From: Bin87 sp965232895
GTDB taxonomy: Bacteria; Chloroflexota; Dehalococcoidia; Lucifugimonadales; UBA3495
Assembly: GCA_965232895.1 (NCBI GenBank)
Contig: OZ247430.1
Span: 3,596,001-3,660,000 of the forward strand
Reading direction: 5' to 3'
DNA length: 64,000 nucleotides
The position numbers were made by a program, and so were the translations under genes. The notes under the pieces were generated by a model. That model searched no databases. It was not told the origin of the DNA and saw only the letters and a program-made list of their open reading frames with translations. Positions 48,689 through 57,204 of this stretch are shown one piece after another (position 1 is the first letter of the stretch; every line of letters starts with the position of its first letter).

Positions 48689-50956
48689 CTACAAGTTAGC
48701 CTCGAGCACGCTGCCCGGTGTGATGGGCAGGCTCGTCAGCCGTTGGTCGGTGGCATGACCCACCGCGTTGGCGACGGCCGCCAACGGGGGAACGATGGGA
48801 ACCTCTCCAACACCGCGAACTCCGTACGGATGCCCTGGATTGGCGACTTCCACGATGACCGTGTCGATCATGGGCAGATCCAGCGAAGTCGGCATGCGGT
48901 AATCCAGGAAGCTGGAGTTCATCATCTGTCCGTTGTCACTGAAGTAATACTCTTCGTTCAACGCCCAGCCGATGCCCTGGACTGCTCCACCCTGGATCTG
49001 CCCTTCCACGTAGCTGGGATGCACCGCTTTGCCGGCATCCTGGATGGCGGTGTAGCGCAGGATTTCGGTCTTTCCGGTTTCCGGATCAACCTCAACGTCC
49101 ACCAGATGCACGCCGAAGGAATTGCCCTCGCCGGTCGGGTCGAGGCTCGCGGTGCCGGTGATGCCGCCACCGGTGGTGTAAAGTTGGCGCGCCAGATCCT
49201 TGAAGGTGAAGCTCAACTCTTCCGACTTGTGCCGGATCACGCCATCTTCGTACTCAACCTCTTCGACCGGCACATCCCAGATGGAAGCGGCCCGCTCCAC
49301 CATTTGCCCCTTGACGTCTTCCGCCGCGAGAATGGCCGCCCAACCGGTCGCAAAGGTAGTACGGCTACCGCCGGTGACCATGGTGAACCCGATAGAGTCT
49401 GTGTCAACCACCTGTGGCTTGATGTCCTCGTAGGCTATACCCAGGGTCTCCGCCGCCTGCTGCGCGATGGAAGCCCGGGAGCCGCCAATATCAACCGACC
49501 CCTCGATCAGGTTGACCGTCCCGTCCGGATTGACCGTCATGTTGACGCTGGAATGGAAGCCCCGGTTCATCCAAAAGCCGGCAGCGATGCCGCGCCCGCG
49601 GTTCGGTCCTGCCAGAGGCGTGCGGTAGTGCTCGTGGTTACGCGCCGCTTCCAGGCATTCCACCAGGCCGATCTTTTGGAACACCGGACCCTCAACCTTG
49701 CGCGAACCCTCGGTCACCGCGTTGTTCAGGCGGAATTCCACCGGGTCCACGCCCAGCTTCTGGCAGACCTCGTCCACGACCTGCTCCACTCCAAACGCAG
49801 CCTGTGGCGATCCCGGAGCCCGATAGGCAGCCGTTTTGGGCTTGTTGACGACTACGTCGTAACCTTCGATGGTCCCGTTTTCCAGTTCGTAGCACGCGAA
49901 GGCGCAGGTCGCGCCCTGCATCACCGGAGAACCGGGATAGGCGCCCGCTTCAAAAGCCAGCTCGATTTCCGCGGCAGTAATCTTGCCCGCTGAGTTCGCG
50001 CCCATCTTGACGCGCATCCAACTCCCGGGAGCGGGCCCGCTGCCCTCGAATACTTCGGTGCGGGTCATCAACAACTTGACCGGGGCGCCGGCCTTCCGGG
50101 ACAGCAGCGCGGCGACCGGCTCCAGGTAGAACGTGACCTTGCCACCGAATCCGCCGCCGATCTCCATGGGAGTTACCCGAACGTTCGACACGTCAACCCG
50201 CAACACGTCAGCGGTATTGGCGCGCACCACAAAAGCGCCCTGGGTGCTGCACCAGACATTGATCTGCCCGTCGGCGCGCCAGTGAGCCGTCGCGTTATGC
50301 GGTTCGATGTATCCCTGATGCACTGAAGCCGTGGTGAATTCGCGTTCGACGATCACGTCGGAGTTGGCGAAACCGGCCGCAGTATCGCCCTTCTCGAATT
50401 TCATGTAGGAGGCGACGTTGCTGGGCTTGTCCGAGACCTCGCCCATGGCGGACGTGTGAATCAGATCATCGTGGAGCAGCGGGGCGCCGTCCTGCATCGC
50501 GGCGCGCACGTCGATCACGGGCTCCAACACTTCGTAGTCGACGCTGATCAGGGACAGCGCCGCTTCCGCGATGTGGGCATTGTCCGCAGCGACGGCGGCG
50601 ACGGCGTGCCCGCGATACAGCGCCTTGTCGCTGGCTAGGAAATTGTCGCTCAGGAACTTGAACCGGTTGTAGTCGTTGCCCAGGTCCTCTTTGCTGAGTG
50701 CAGCCAAAGGCAGATCAGCGGCGCTCACCACCGCTCGCACGCCATCCAGCGCTTCCGCCCGGGACGTATCGATGGACTTGATGCGGGCGTGGGCATGCGG
50801 GCTTCGCAAGACTCGAGCCTGCAACATGCCGGTAAGGTCAAGGTCCGCGCCGTACTGGGCGCGACCCGTAACTTTATCGACTCCGTCGGGACGCACGGGG
50901 CGCGTCCCGACCACTTCGAATTCCACTTCCGATAGCACTTGGTTGGCCGTGGTCAA
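48689..50956 (-). CDS. Molybdopterin-binding subunit of a xanthine dehydrogenase-family hydroxylase
   Basis: The 755-residue large subunit of a molybdenum hydroxylase. Visible: GRAQYGADLDLTGMLQARVLRSPHAHA, EIGGGFGGKVTFYLEPVAA, AYRAPGSPQAAFG, GIAAGFWMNRG, VEVDPETGKTEILRY and the C-terminal GVGEVPIVPPLAAVANAVG with the conserved active-site Glu. The form-I CO-dehydrogenase AYxCSFR loop is absent, so it is not a CoxL of that type. The TTG start at 50956 is set by a GGAGGTGA 6 bases upstream. Part of a three-gene FAD/FeS/Mo operon. Confidence 0.9.
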   Translation of the reverse strand: MTTANQVLSEVEFEVVGTRPVRPDGVDKVTGRAQYGADLDLTGMLQARVLRSPHAHARIKSIDTSRAEALDGVRAVVSAADLPLAALSKEDLGNDYNRFKFLSDNFLASDKALYRGHAVAAVAADNAHIAEAALSLISVDYEVLEPVIDVRAAMQDGAPLLHDDLIHTSAMGEVSDKPSNVASYMKFEKGDTAAGFANSDVIVEREFTTASVHQGYIEPHNATAHWRADGQINVWCSTQGAFVVRANTADVLRVDVSNVRVTPMEIGGGFGGKVTFYLEPVAALLSRKAGAPVKLLMTRTEVFEGSGPAPGSWMRVKMGANSAGKITAAEIELAFEAGAYPGSPVMQGATCAFACYELENGTIEGYDVVVNKPKTAAYRAPGSPQAAFGVEQVVDEVCQKLGVDPVEFRLNNAVTEGSRKVEGPVFQKIGLVECLEAARNHEHYRTPLAGPNRGRGIAAGFWMNRGFHSSVNMTVNPDGTVNLIEGSVDIGGSRASIAQQAAETLGIAYEDIKPQVVDTDSIGFTMVTGGSRTTFATGWAAILAAEDVKGQMVERAASIWDVPVEEVEYEDGVIRHKSEELSFTFKDLARQLYTTGGGITGTASLDPTGEGNSFGVHLVDVEVDPETGKTEILRYTAIQDAGKAVHPSYVEGQIQGGAVQGIGWALNEEYYFSDNGQMMNSSFLDYRMPTSLDLPMIDTVIVEVANPGHPYGVRGVGEVPIVPPLAAVANAVGHATDQRLTSLPITPGSVLEANL

Positions 50957-50978
50957 TTTGGTTCACCTCCATAACGAT

Positions 50979-51006
50979 GTAGGGGCGAATGATCATTCGC
51001 CCCTAC
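50979..51006. repeat. 28-bp perfect palindrome GTAGGGGCGAATGATC...
   Basis: GTAGGGGCGAATGATCATTCGCCCCTAC is its own reverse complement, and lies in the 105-base gap between the iron-sulfur and molybdenum subunit genes. It could fold into a strong hairpin in mRNA, acting as a stabiliser or partial terminator, or be a dispersed repeat. A partial copy of the arm (GTAGGGGC) appears at 52388-52395. Confidence 0.85.
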
Positions 51007-51061
51007 GTTGAGAACATCGAAACCGGTGCCGGATCGTTCGCCGCCGACAACGAACAAGAGC

Positions 51062-51538
51062 TTATGCCCGCATTCGTTCTCCCGCGTCAATTACCGCGCG
51101 GACGATCTTGTCGTAACCGGTGCAACGGCACAGATTGCCGGCCAGCCAGTGGCGTATGCGCGCCTCGTCGGCGTCCGGCTCGGCCTCCAGAAGGGCCTTG
51201 GCGGCGACAATGAACCCCGGCGTGCAGATTCCGCACTGGAGGGCAGCGTTTTCCAGGAATGCCTGCTGAATGGGATGCAGCCCTTCAGCGGAGGCCACAC
51301 CCTCAATCGTATTGACCTCGGCACCCTGTGCCTCCACTCCCAGGACCAGGCACGAAGTGACGATGCGACCGTTCAGATTGACGGTGCAGGCTCCACAGTT
51401 GCCGTCGTTGCAACCCTCCTTGGAGCCGGTCATACCCACGACGTCGCGAAGGCATTCCAACAGGCTCTGTCGCGGCTCGCACAGGAAGTCGCTCTGGTTA
51501 CCATTGATTGTGGTGGTTACGTGGACAAGTCCGGGCAT
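51062..51538 (-). CDS. [2Fe-2S] subunit of the molybdenum hydroxylase
   Basis: The 158-residue subunit has the plant-type ferredoxin cluster (C-x4-C-x2-C: KEGCNDGNCGACTVNLNG) and the second all-helical cluster domain (CGICTPGFIVAAKALL and LCRCTGYDKIVRAV). It passes electrons from the molybdenum site to FAD. ATG 51538 has GGGAGGAATAACA upstream. It starts 2 bases after the FAD subunit stop. Confidence 0.93.
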   Translation of the reverse strand: MPGLVHVTTTINGNQSDFLCEPRQSLLECLRDVVGMTGSKEGCNDGNCGACTVNLNGRIVTSCLVLGVEAQGAEVNTIEGVASAEGLHPIQQAFLENAALQCGICTPGFIVAAKALLEAEPDADEARIRHWLAGNLCRCTGYDKIVRAVIDAGERMRA

Positions 51539-51540
51539 TG

Positions 51541-52416
51541 TTATTCCTCCCCTCGGGCGCGCCGGATGGCGATGTTCAGGGTGCGGCGGGTCAGCACATC
51601 CACCAGGTGATGCCGCTGGCGAATCGTGCCGCGCATGTCGGTGATAGGGGTCGCGGCCTCGCTGGCCAGGCGTCCCGCCTCGGCGATCGCGTCGTCCGAA
51701 ACTGCCTTTCCGGCCAGGCTGTCGCCGGCTGCGGTGGCCAGAATCGGGGTTGGCCCTACGGAGGCCAGGGCGATGCGCGCGGACTGGACCGTCTGTCCCG
51801 ACGCGTCGAGAACCACAGAAGAGGAAACGCCGGCTACGGCGATGTCCATCTCATTCCGCGGGATGAAACGCAGGTATGCGGTGCCTGAATTGGCGGCTGG
51901 AGCCGGGATCTGGATGCCAACCAGAATTTCGCCGGGTTCCAGGACACTGCGGCCCGGTCCGGTGCAGAAATCCTCGGCTGCGACGGCGCGCCAGCCATTG
52001 GGGCCGTTGATGTGCGCTTCGCCACTCAGAGTAATTATCGGAGGGATACTGTCGCCGGAAGGCGCAGCATTGCACAGGTTCCCGCCGATCGAAGCCCGGC
52101 CCTGGATCTGGATACTCCCGATAAGACCGGCGGCATCAATCAAACCGGGATAGGCAGCGGCTACCGCCTGGTTCTGATAGATCTCGTAACACGGCACGGC
52201 AGCGCCCAGGCGCAGTCCGCTGTCGGTCAATTCGATCTGGTTCAATTCGGGGATGCTCTTGGCATCCACCAGAACGTCCAGTTCTCGCCTGCCGCCACGC
52301 AGTTGGACGATTATGTCCGTTCCACCGGCCAACGGGCGGGCGCGATCGCCGTTTGCGGACAACACCGAAACGGCTTCGCTGAGAGATGTAGGGGCAACGT
52401 AATCAATAGCTCGCAT
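51541..52416 (-). CDS. FAD-binding subunit of the molybdenum hydroxylase
   Basis: This 291-residue medium subunit begins RAIDYVAPTSLSEAVSVLS, with ARPLAGGTDIIVQLRGG (FAD loop), ASIGGNLCNAAPSGDS, and the C-terminal CO-dehydrogenase-type domain RFIPRNEMDIAVAGVS. FAD receives electrons from the iron-sulfur subunit. ATG 52416 is preferred because GGAGG sits at an ideal spacing. It is the first gene of the operon, downstream of the promoter at 52437-52464. Confidence 0.92.
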   Translation of the reverse strand: MRAIDYVAPTSLSEAVSVLSANGDRARPLAGGTDIIVQLRGGRRELDVLVDAKSIPELNQIELTDSGLRLGAAVPCYEIYQNQAVAAAYPGLIDAAGLIGSIQIQGRASIGGNLCNAAPSGDSIPPIITLSGEAHINGPNGWRAVAAEDFCTGPGRSVLEPGEILVGIQIPAPAANSGTAYLRFIPRNEMDIAVAGVSSSVVLDASGQTVQSARIALASVGPTPILATAAGDSLAGKAVSDDAIAEAGRLASEAATPITDMRGTIRQRHHLVDVLTRRTLNIAIRRARGEE

Positions 52417-52436
52417 GGGCACCTCCTCCGGCGCAG

Positions 52437-52464
52437 ATTATAGCACGAACGACGGCCTCGTCAG
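52437..52464 (-). promoter_or_regulatory. Promoter for the molybdenum hydroxylase operon
   Basis: On the minus strand CTGACG (52464-52459) and a perfect TATAAT (52442-52437) are 16 bases apart. The transcript would begin around 52430, leaving about 14 bases before the ATG at 52416, enough to include the GGAGG. Confidence 0.6.
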
Positions 52465-52573
52465 CAGTCGTTTGCCCGAAGCCGGCGGTAGCTAACGCAC
52501 GATGCCGGCCAGGGCAATAAATCATCAAGGGACGTGCGCCATCATACCGTAACCGGAACGGTCGCGCCACAAA

Positions 52574-53167
52574 TCATCCATGTCTGGCCAACATCGCCTG
52601 CAATCTGTCCCGCACTCCCGGCCATTCGCTATCGATGATCCCGTAGTAAACCGAATGTCGATTGACACCGTCGCGGGCTATCCGGTGGTTGCGCAGCACC
52701 CCTTCCCGAACGGCTCCGATACGTTCGATCGCGCGTCGCGACCGCGTGTTGCGGTGGTCGGCTTTCAGGCACACACGCAGGGCGCCCAAGTCCTCGAATG
52801 CATGCCGCAACAGGAGGAACTTGCATTCGGTGTTGACCGCGGTGCGCTGGTAGGCTGCCCCGTACCAGGTCATGCCGATTTCCAGCGCCCGATTGGGTCG
52901 ATCGATATCGAGATACCCGGTGGATCCGATCGCTCGGTCTTCAGCCTGGTCAACCACGGCGAACTGTACCCGTTCTTCACGGTCGTTTCGCGCGATGCAC
53001 GATTCGATCCAGTCGCGGGCGTCATCCAGGCTTGCCAGGGCGGGCCTGGAAAGATAGCGCCAAATCTCTTCATCGGCTCCGACGCGGAACAGATCTGCGG
53101 CATGCTGCGGACCGATGGGTTCCAGGCGGACGTGTTTGCCATGCAGGGTGATCGGTTGCGGGTTCAT
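52574..53167 (-). CDS. GNAT-family N-acetyltransferase
   Basis: The 197-residue protein is RimJ/RimL-like: HGKHVRLEPIGPQHAADLF, IGSTGYLDIDRPNRALEIGMTWYG, KFLLLRHAFEDLGALRV and NTRSRRAIERIGAVREGVLRNH. I chose the ATG at 53167, with AAGGAAA upstream, over the TTG at 53191. Different subfamily member from the gene at 48091. Substrate unknown. Confidence 0.85.
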   Translation of the reverse strand: MNPQPITLHGKHVRLEPIGPQHAADLFRVGADEEIWRYLSRPALASLDDARDWIESCIARNDREERVQFAVVDQAEDRAIGSTGYLDIDRPNRALEIGMTWYGAAYQRTAVNTECKFLLLRHAFEDLGALRVCLKADHRNTRSRRAIERIGAVREGVLRNHRIARDGVNRHSVYYGIIDSEWPGVRDRLQAMLARHG

Positions 53168-53229
53168 GGTGTTTCCTTGTTCGTGGGTCAATCAATCGGG
53201 GAGCGTCGTATGCGGACCAGCACTCAGTG

Positions 53230-54579
53230 TCAGTTGCTGTCTCCTCCGGATGGTGCGGGCGCAGGTGCATGCGCCTCGGTGCCGATCCATCGCCTGCGGG
53301 TGCTGGCCGGCGGACTGGGCCGCGTCGCGAACAGGAAAGCGGCCGCGCTCACCAGATACAACGGGGTAAACACGGCAAGTACCCAATAGTAGCTGCCAGT
53401 ACGGTCAAATACCAACCCGGACACGTAGGGAGAAATAAACATGCCCACGTTCATGAACAGGCTCATGAACCCCATCAAAGTGGCAAACCGTGCCCGTCCG
53501 TAATAGTCGGACAACATCAGCCAGTTGACCGAGGTAATGCCCTCGACAATCGCGATGCCGACCACAAACAGGAGGAGGCCGCTGAGCCCCGGGCCGATCC
53601 ACAAGCCCCCCATTCCCACGGCGCCGATTACCATGCCGATGGCGAGAAGGACGTTGCCGCGGAACTTCCCCGACGTTACGCCCATGATGAACCGCAGCGG
53701 GATACCGAGGAAGAACATGGCCGCCACCCAGGCCGTCGCCTCGTTTTCTGATATGCCGCGCAGGGACATGATGGGAAACACGTGCACCAGCATGCCGTTG
53801 GTCACGGAAACGCGCAGGATCGCGCCCACCATGATCATCCAGTAGGTGCGGGTGCGAATGGCCTCGCGAAACGTAAAACTGGTATCGCCGGAAGCGCGAC
53901 GGCCGCGTCCGGAGGCGTTGGATCCGCTGCCGGTTTCCTCCGGGACGTCGCCGTCCGGCAACAGGCCCATATCCTCCGGGCGACTGCGGATGAAAAACGC
54001 CGCGGGCAAAGTCATCGCGACGATAAAAATGCCGGTCCACAACAGGGTGTCTCTCCACCCGATCTGCTGAATGCCCAGGTTCAGGAGGAGCACGACGAAA
54101 GCGCCGCCGCCGGCGAACGCCGTCATGAGTGTCGACATCGCCACTGAGCGCCGTCGGATGAACCATTGATTGACGGCCGCCATCAGAGTCTGGCCAAACC
54201 CCGCGCTTTTGCCCAGCGAAACGATGCCCGAGAACAGGATGAGGAGTTCCCAATAATTGTCCGCGCGCGACAGGAGAATCGTGCCGATGCCGGCCATCAG
54301 CCCGCCCGCGAGGATCATGGGCCGGGCTCCATAGTGGTCAACCGCCCAGCCCACGAGGGGACCACCGGCGCTGCCTTCAGCCCGCGCAAGGCTGAAGACT
54401 AATGACATCTGCGCGGAAGTTAGACCCAATTCGGTCCGGATCGGCACGAAGAATCTCGGGAACCCTTGGGATATAGACCCGTTCCCGAACATACCCAGTA
54501 GAGAGGAAACGACGACGACCCACCAGCCATAGAAGATGCGAGGTCGTCGTCGCTGATTTTCGTTTTCAGTATCTGTCAC
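53230..54579 (-). CDS. MFS transporter (MCT/oxalate antiporter-like), possibly leaderless
   Basis: The 449-residue protein has about 12 hydrophobic segments with YGWWVVVVSSLLGMFGNG, GWAVDHYGARPMIL (MFS loop) and GVTSGKFRGNVLL after the central charged loop. Similar to the MFS gene at 39090. The GTG start has no ribosome binding site, but ATTATC at 54583-54588 is a minus-strand GATAAT -10 only 3 bases from it, so the transcript may start at or near the GTG (leaderless). Substrate unknown. Confidence 0.83.
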   Translation of the reverse strand: MTDTENENQRRRPRIFYGWWVVVVSSLLGMFGNGSISQGFPRFFVPIRTELGLTSAQMSLVFSLARAEGSAGGPLVGWAVDHYGARPMILAGGLMAGIGTILLSRADNYWELLILFSGIVSLGKSAGFGQTLMAAVNQWFIRRRSVAMSTLMTAFAGGGAFVVLLLNLGIQQIGWRDTLLWTGIFIVAMTLPAAFFIRSRPEDMGLLPDGDVPEETGSGSNASGRGRRASGDTSFTFREAIRTRTYWMIMVGAILRVSVTNGMLVHVFPIMSLRGISENEATAWVAAMFFLGIPLRFIMGVTSGKFRGNVLLAIGMVIGAVGMGGLWIGPGLSGLLLFVVGIAIVEGITSVNWLMLSDYYGRARFATLMGFMSLFMNVGMFISPYVSGLVFDRTGSYYWVLAVFTPLYLVSAAAFLFATRPSPPASTRRRWIGTEAHAPAPAPSGGDSN

Positions 54580-54674
54580 GGCATTATCTTATGGGCAGGC
54601 ACCTGCAATTCTATCGAGGAGTGCATGCGCAGACCGTTTCCGAGTATCGGAGTTCCACAATTATTCGCGTTCGC

Positions 54675-55028
54675 TCAGCTTTCGGGATGGAACCACGGTT
54701 GGGCTGCCGCTTCATCCGGCCACAGGAATTCGAAACCGGACCGCAACGCGTTCTGACGGTCCAGGTCCTCGCGGTCGCCGATATGGTAGTAGGCGTCCGC
54801 ATTGAAGTCGGATTTGACACCTGCCAGCAGGTGTTTCGCGACGGCGAAATCCACGTGGATATCGTATTCTTCCCACAAAGACCTCTGGCTGCTGGGTGGC
54901 CGGTCGGAGCAACTGCCGATGAGGAAACCCTTTTCCTGTACGATCTTCACCATTTCCATGGTCAGCGGGCCCGGAGGATCTCCCACTTCCAGCGTGCCGT
55001 CGATGTCAAAACTGATGAGAATAGCCAT
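54675..55028 (-). CDS. HAD-like phosphatase-fold protein
   Basis: The 117-residue protein begins LISFDIDGTLEVGDPPGPLT, with the HAD motif I DxDGT at residues 8-12, and has GSCSDRPPS resembling motif II and IGDREDLDRQNA resembling motif IV. It is much shorter than most HAD phosphatases because a cap domain is missing, and motif III Lys is not obvious. Start ATG 55028 with GGAG upstream. Function unknown. Confidence 0.7.
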   Translation of the reverse strand: MAILISFDIDGTLEVGDPPGPLTMEMVKIVQEKGFLIGSCSDRPPSSQRSLWEEYDIHVDFAVAKHLLAGVKSDFNADAYYHIGDREDLDRQNALRSGFEFLWPDEAAAQPWFHPES

Positions 55029-55129
55029 TTGTCTCCTCTCGTGATTTGCCGGGCGCCTAAGCCCGAAAATTGGGCGACCCCGTAAGGTCGCCCCAAGCGA
55101 CGATGTGGTCCGAGCCCGTGACCGGTGAA

Positions 55130-56461
55130 TTAATCCGGAGTGGCGCTCCAAACCGTGAAATTGCCACCCATGGGCATCGGGCCGCCGGAAACGGCTATTT
55201 CCGGCTTGACGCCAGTCAGGGCCCGAGCGCCGGCCCGTCCCTGGATTTGCTGCATGCAATCGGTGTGCATCCAGAAGCGGCTTCTTCCGCCGCCGATGTT
55301 GCCACCGCTGGCAAGGATTGGGTTCGGCCCCTCAATGCTGATGTCCGTCTGGTAAAAGTCCAGCGCGTCGCCGGGTTGCATTCCGCGATATCGCAGTCCC
55401 TCGATATGGAACTGGTGGAACTGGGCGAACCCGTCGTACATGTTCTCGAAGGAAAGGTCTTCAGCCGTGATGCCCGCCCCTTCGTAGATCTTTCGGCCGG
55501 TGGCGGCGGTTTCTGCTTCCACTTCCTCCAGTGTCGGCGTAATACTGCGCGCCGTACCACGACTGGAAGCGTGGTTCAGAATGTACACCGGCTTCTGCGC
55601 CATGTCCTGCGCGCGGTCCGCAGTGGTGAACAGATAGGCTGCCGCGACCATGATCGGAATGTCATTGTCGAAGAGATTGGCCGGCTTGGCGATCCACCGT
55701 GAGGACAGATAGTCCTCGGGCGTCAATTGTTCGGGGCGATGCTGCGCCCAATACCCTTCAGGGAACAGCAGGCCGTTGCGCCTCGAGTTCTGCATGAACG
55801 GCGCCATCATGTCGTGGTTCTTGCCGTACTTGGTGCAGTACTGCGCGAATTGCAGCGCGGTGCCAAAGCAGCCGGGCGCTCCCCACAGCGTGCGGCCCGG
55901 GTTGATCGCGAAACCGCCAGGCACCTCATCGGAGGCGCTGATGCCTCCGTGGTTGTAGCGTCCTTCAAGGTTGTGCCAGCCCTTGAGAACCAGGCAATTG
56001 CTGGCCAGGCCGTCACCCACGGCCTGCGCGGCGACTACGATGGCAGCAGACATGCAACCCGGCGCGTACATGGTGAACTTGACGTTGGTCAACTCCGGCA
56101 TGTTTTTGATGATCCATTCCGCGCTCAACTGTCCAATCCCATCCAACGGGTCATCCGTGGGATTGAACGCGTTGACCACATCCATCGGCACCGGCTGGTG
56201 CTCCGGCCAGTAGGCTCCGGTTGTCGTCACCGGCACCAGCACGAGGCCGTCGACCTCTTCCGGATTCACCCCGGCATCGGCAATGGCCTTACGCAAGGCC
56301 AGGATGCTCAGCGCACCTACCGACGTTTCGGGTTTCCCGTCCCAGCGGCGTGCGGTCGGGGAATGTCCGATGCCCACGGAGGCAACCTTGCCTCGATGTT
56401 CCCAAATCCCCAAACCTTCTGTGGAACGATACATTGACTCTGGAGCCATTTGGGTGGTCAT
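55130..56461 (-). CDS. Thiolase-family protein
   Basis: The 443-residue protein resembles thiolase/acetyl-CoA acetyltransferase-like proteins of the SCP2-thiolase type: VASVGIGHSPTARRWDG, ALRKAIADAGVNPEEVDGLVL, MYAPGCMSAAIVVAAQAVGDG with a Cys in the acyl-binding position, and NHASSRGTA and GGGRSRFWMHT further on. The usual C-terminal CGGG motif is not obvious, so activity may differ from a classical thiolase. ATG 56461 follows AAGGAG. A DUF35 partner gene precedes it, the usual pairing. Confidence 0.8.
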   Translation of the reverse strand: MTTQMAPESMYRSTEGLGIWEHRGKVASVGIGHSPTARRWDGKPETSVGALSILALRKAIADAGVNPEEVDGLVLVPVTTTGAYWPEHQPVPMDVVNAFNPTDDPLDGIGQLSAEWIIKNMPELTNVKFTMYAPGCMSAAIVVAAQAVGDGLASNCLVLKGWHNLEGRYNHGGISASDEVPGGFAINPGRTLWGAPGCFGTALQFAQYCTKYGKNHDMMAPFMQNSRRNGLLFPEGYWAQHRPEQLTPEDYLSSRWIAKPANLFDNDIPIMVAAAYLFTTADRAQDMAQKPVYILNHASSRGTARSITPTLEEVEAETAATGRKIYEGAGITAEDLSFENMYDGFAQFHQFHIEGLRYRGMQPGDALDFYQTDISIEGPNPILASGGNIGGGRSRFWMHTDCMQQIQGRAGARALTGVKPEIAVSGGPMPMGGNFTVWSATPD

Positions 56462-56546
56462 TGCCAACTCCTTGCGTTTGTGATTTGGGTTCCAACGAGT
56501 GGGAGGATCCGATGGCGCGCCGCGCCGCCGGAAGGGGCTGTGATTT

Positions 56547-56957
56547 TCAGCCGATCACCTGCCACTCCGGGACTTTTTGGCCGTTCGCGGTCGCCTCGAA
56601 AATCACCTGCACGGCGGCGCCGACCGGCACTTCATCGGCCGGGGTTCCCGGCAGATGCGAATACATGAGAATGCCAGGGTCCTCATCCAACATGACCGCA
56701 GCCAGATTGAATGGCAGGTCCTCTTTCAGGGTAGCGACCGGGCAGTCATAGACGACGCCATAGTTGTAGATCGTGCCCCTGCCGCTCATCTGCTTCCATT
56801 CCAAGTTGTCGCCGGACCCGCACCGGTCGCAGGCCACGCGTGGCGGGAAGTGCAACCGGTCGCACGCGGTGCAATTCTGGACAACCAGTCGCCCGTCATT
56901 GGCGGCTTCATAGAACGGCCTGGTCAGATCGTCGGGAACCACACCTTGCTTCACCAT
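56547..56957 (-). CDS. DUF35/Zn-ribbon OB-fold protein, thiolase partner
   Basis: The 136-residue protein has an N-terminal helix, a zinc ribbon (CTACDRLHFPPRVACDRCG) and an OB-fold (GRGTIYNYGVVYDCPVATL...PFNLAAVMLDED), the DUF35 arrangement. DUF35 proteins pair with thiolase-like enzymes in acyl-CoA condensation or in CoA-binding roles, and the thiolase gene is 85 bases downstream on the same strand. ATG 56957 has GAGGAG upstream. Confidence 0.88.
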   Translation of the reverse strand: MVKQGVVPDDLTRPFYEAANDGRLVVQNCTACDRLHFPPRVACDRCGSGDNLEWKQMSGRGTIYNYGVVYDCPVATLKEDLPFNLAAVMLDEDPGILMYSHLPGTPADEVPVGAAVQVIFEATANGQKVPEWQVIG

Positions 56958-57204
56958 GTTTCTCCTCGCACTATGTTAAATTCCCGGCCTGATAGCCGGG
57001 AAAGCGCCTAGATTGGCAGTTTGCGCAAAGCAAAGAATATGCGGCAATCGAGGCCGATGTCAAGCAAAGAACGCGCGTCGAGATGGTGTCGCCGCCTATT
57101 GTGACCAAGGGCGCCGTTTCGGGTCGTTTGGCGGTATGCGTCCGCCGCAACCCGGACCAGCCGCCATTTCGGAGCCATCGACCTCGCGGATCTGCGCCCT
57201 CACG

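Noticed and set aside
48506..49993. 495-codon plus-strand frame over the molybdenum subunit and GNAT
   Set aside because: Both opposing genes are well supported by motifs; no domain character in this frame.
48689..52416. Aerobic CO dehydrogenase (CoxMSL) operon
   Set aside because: Gene order matches, but the large subunit lacks the AYxCSFR loop of form I; called a xanthine dehydrogenase-family hydroxylase instead.
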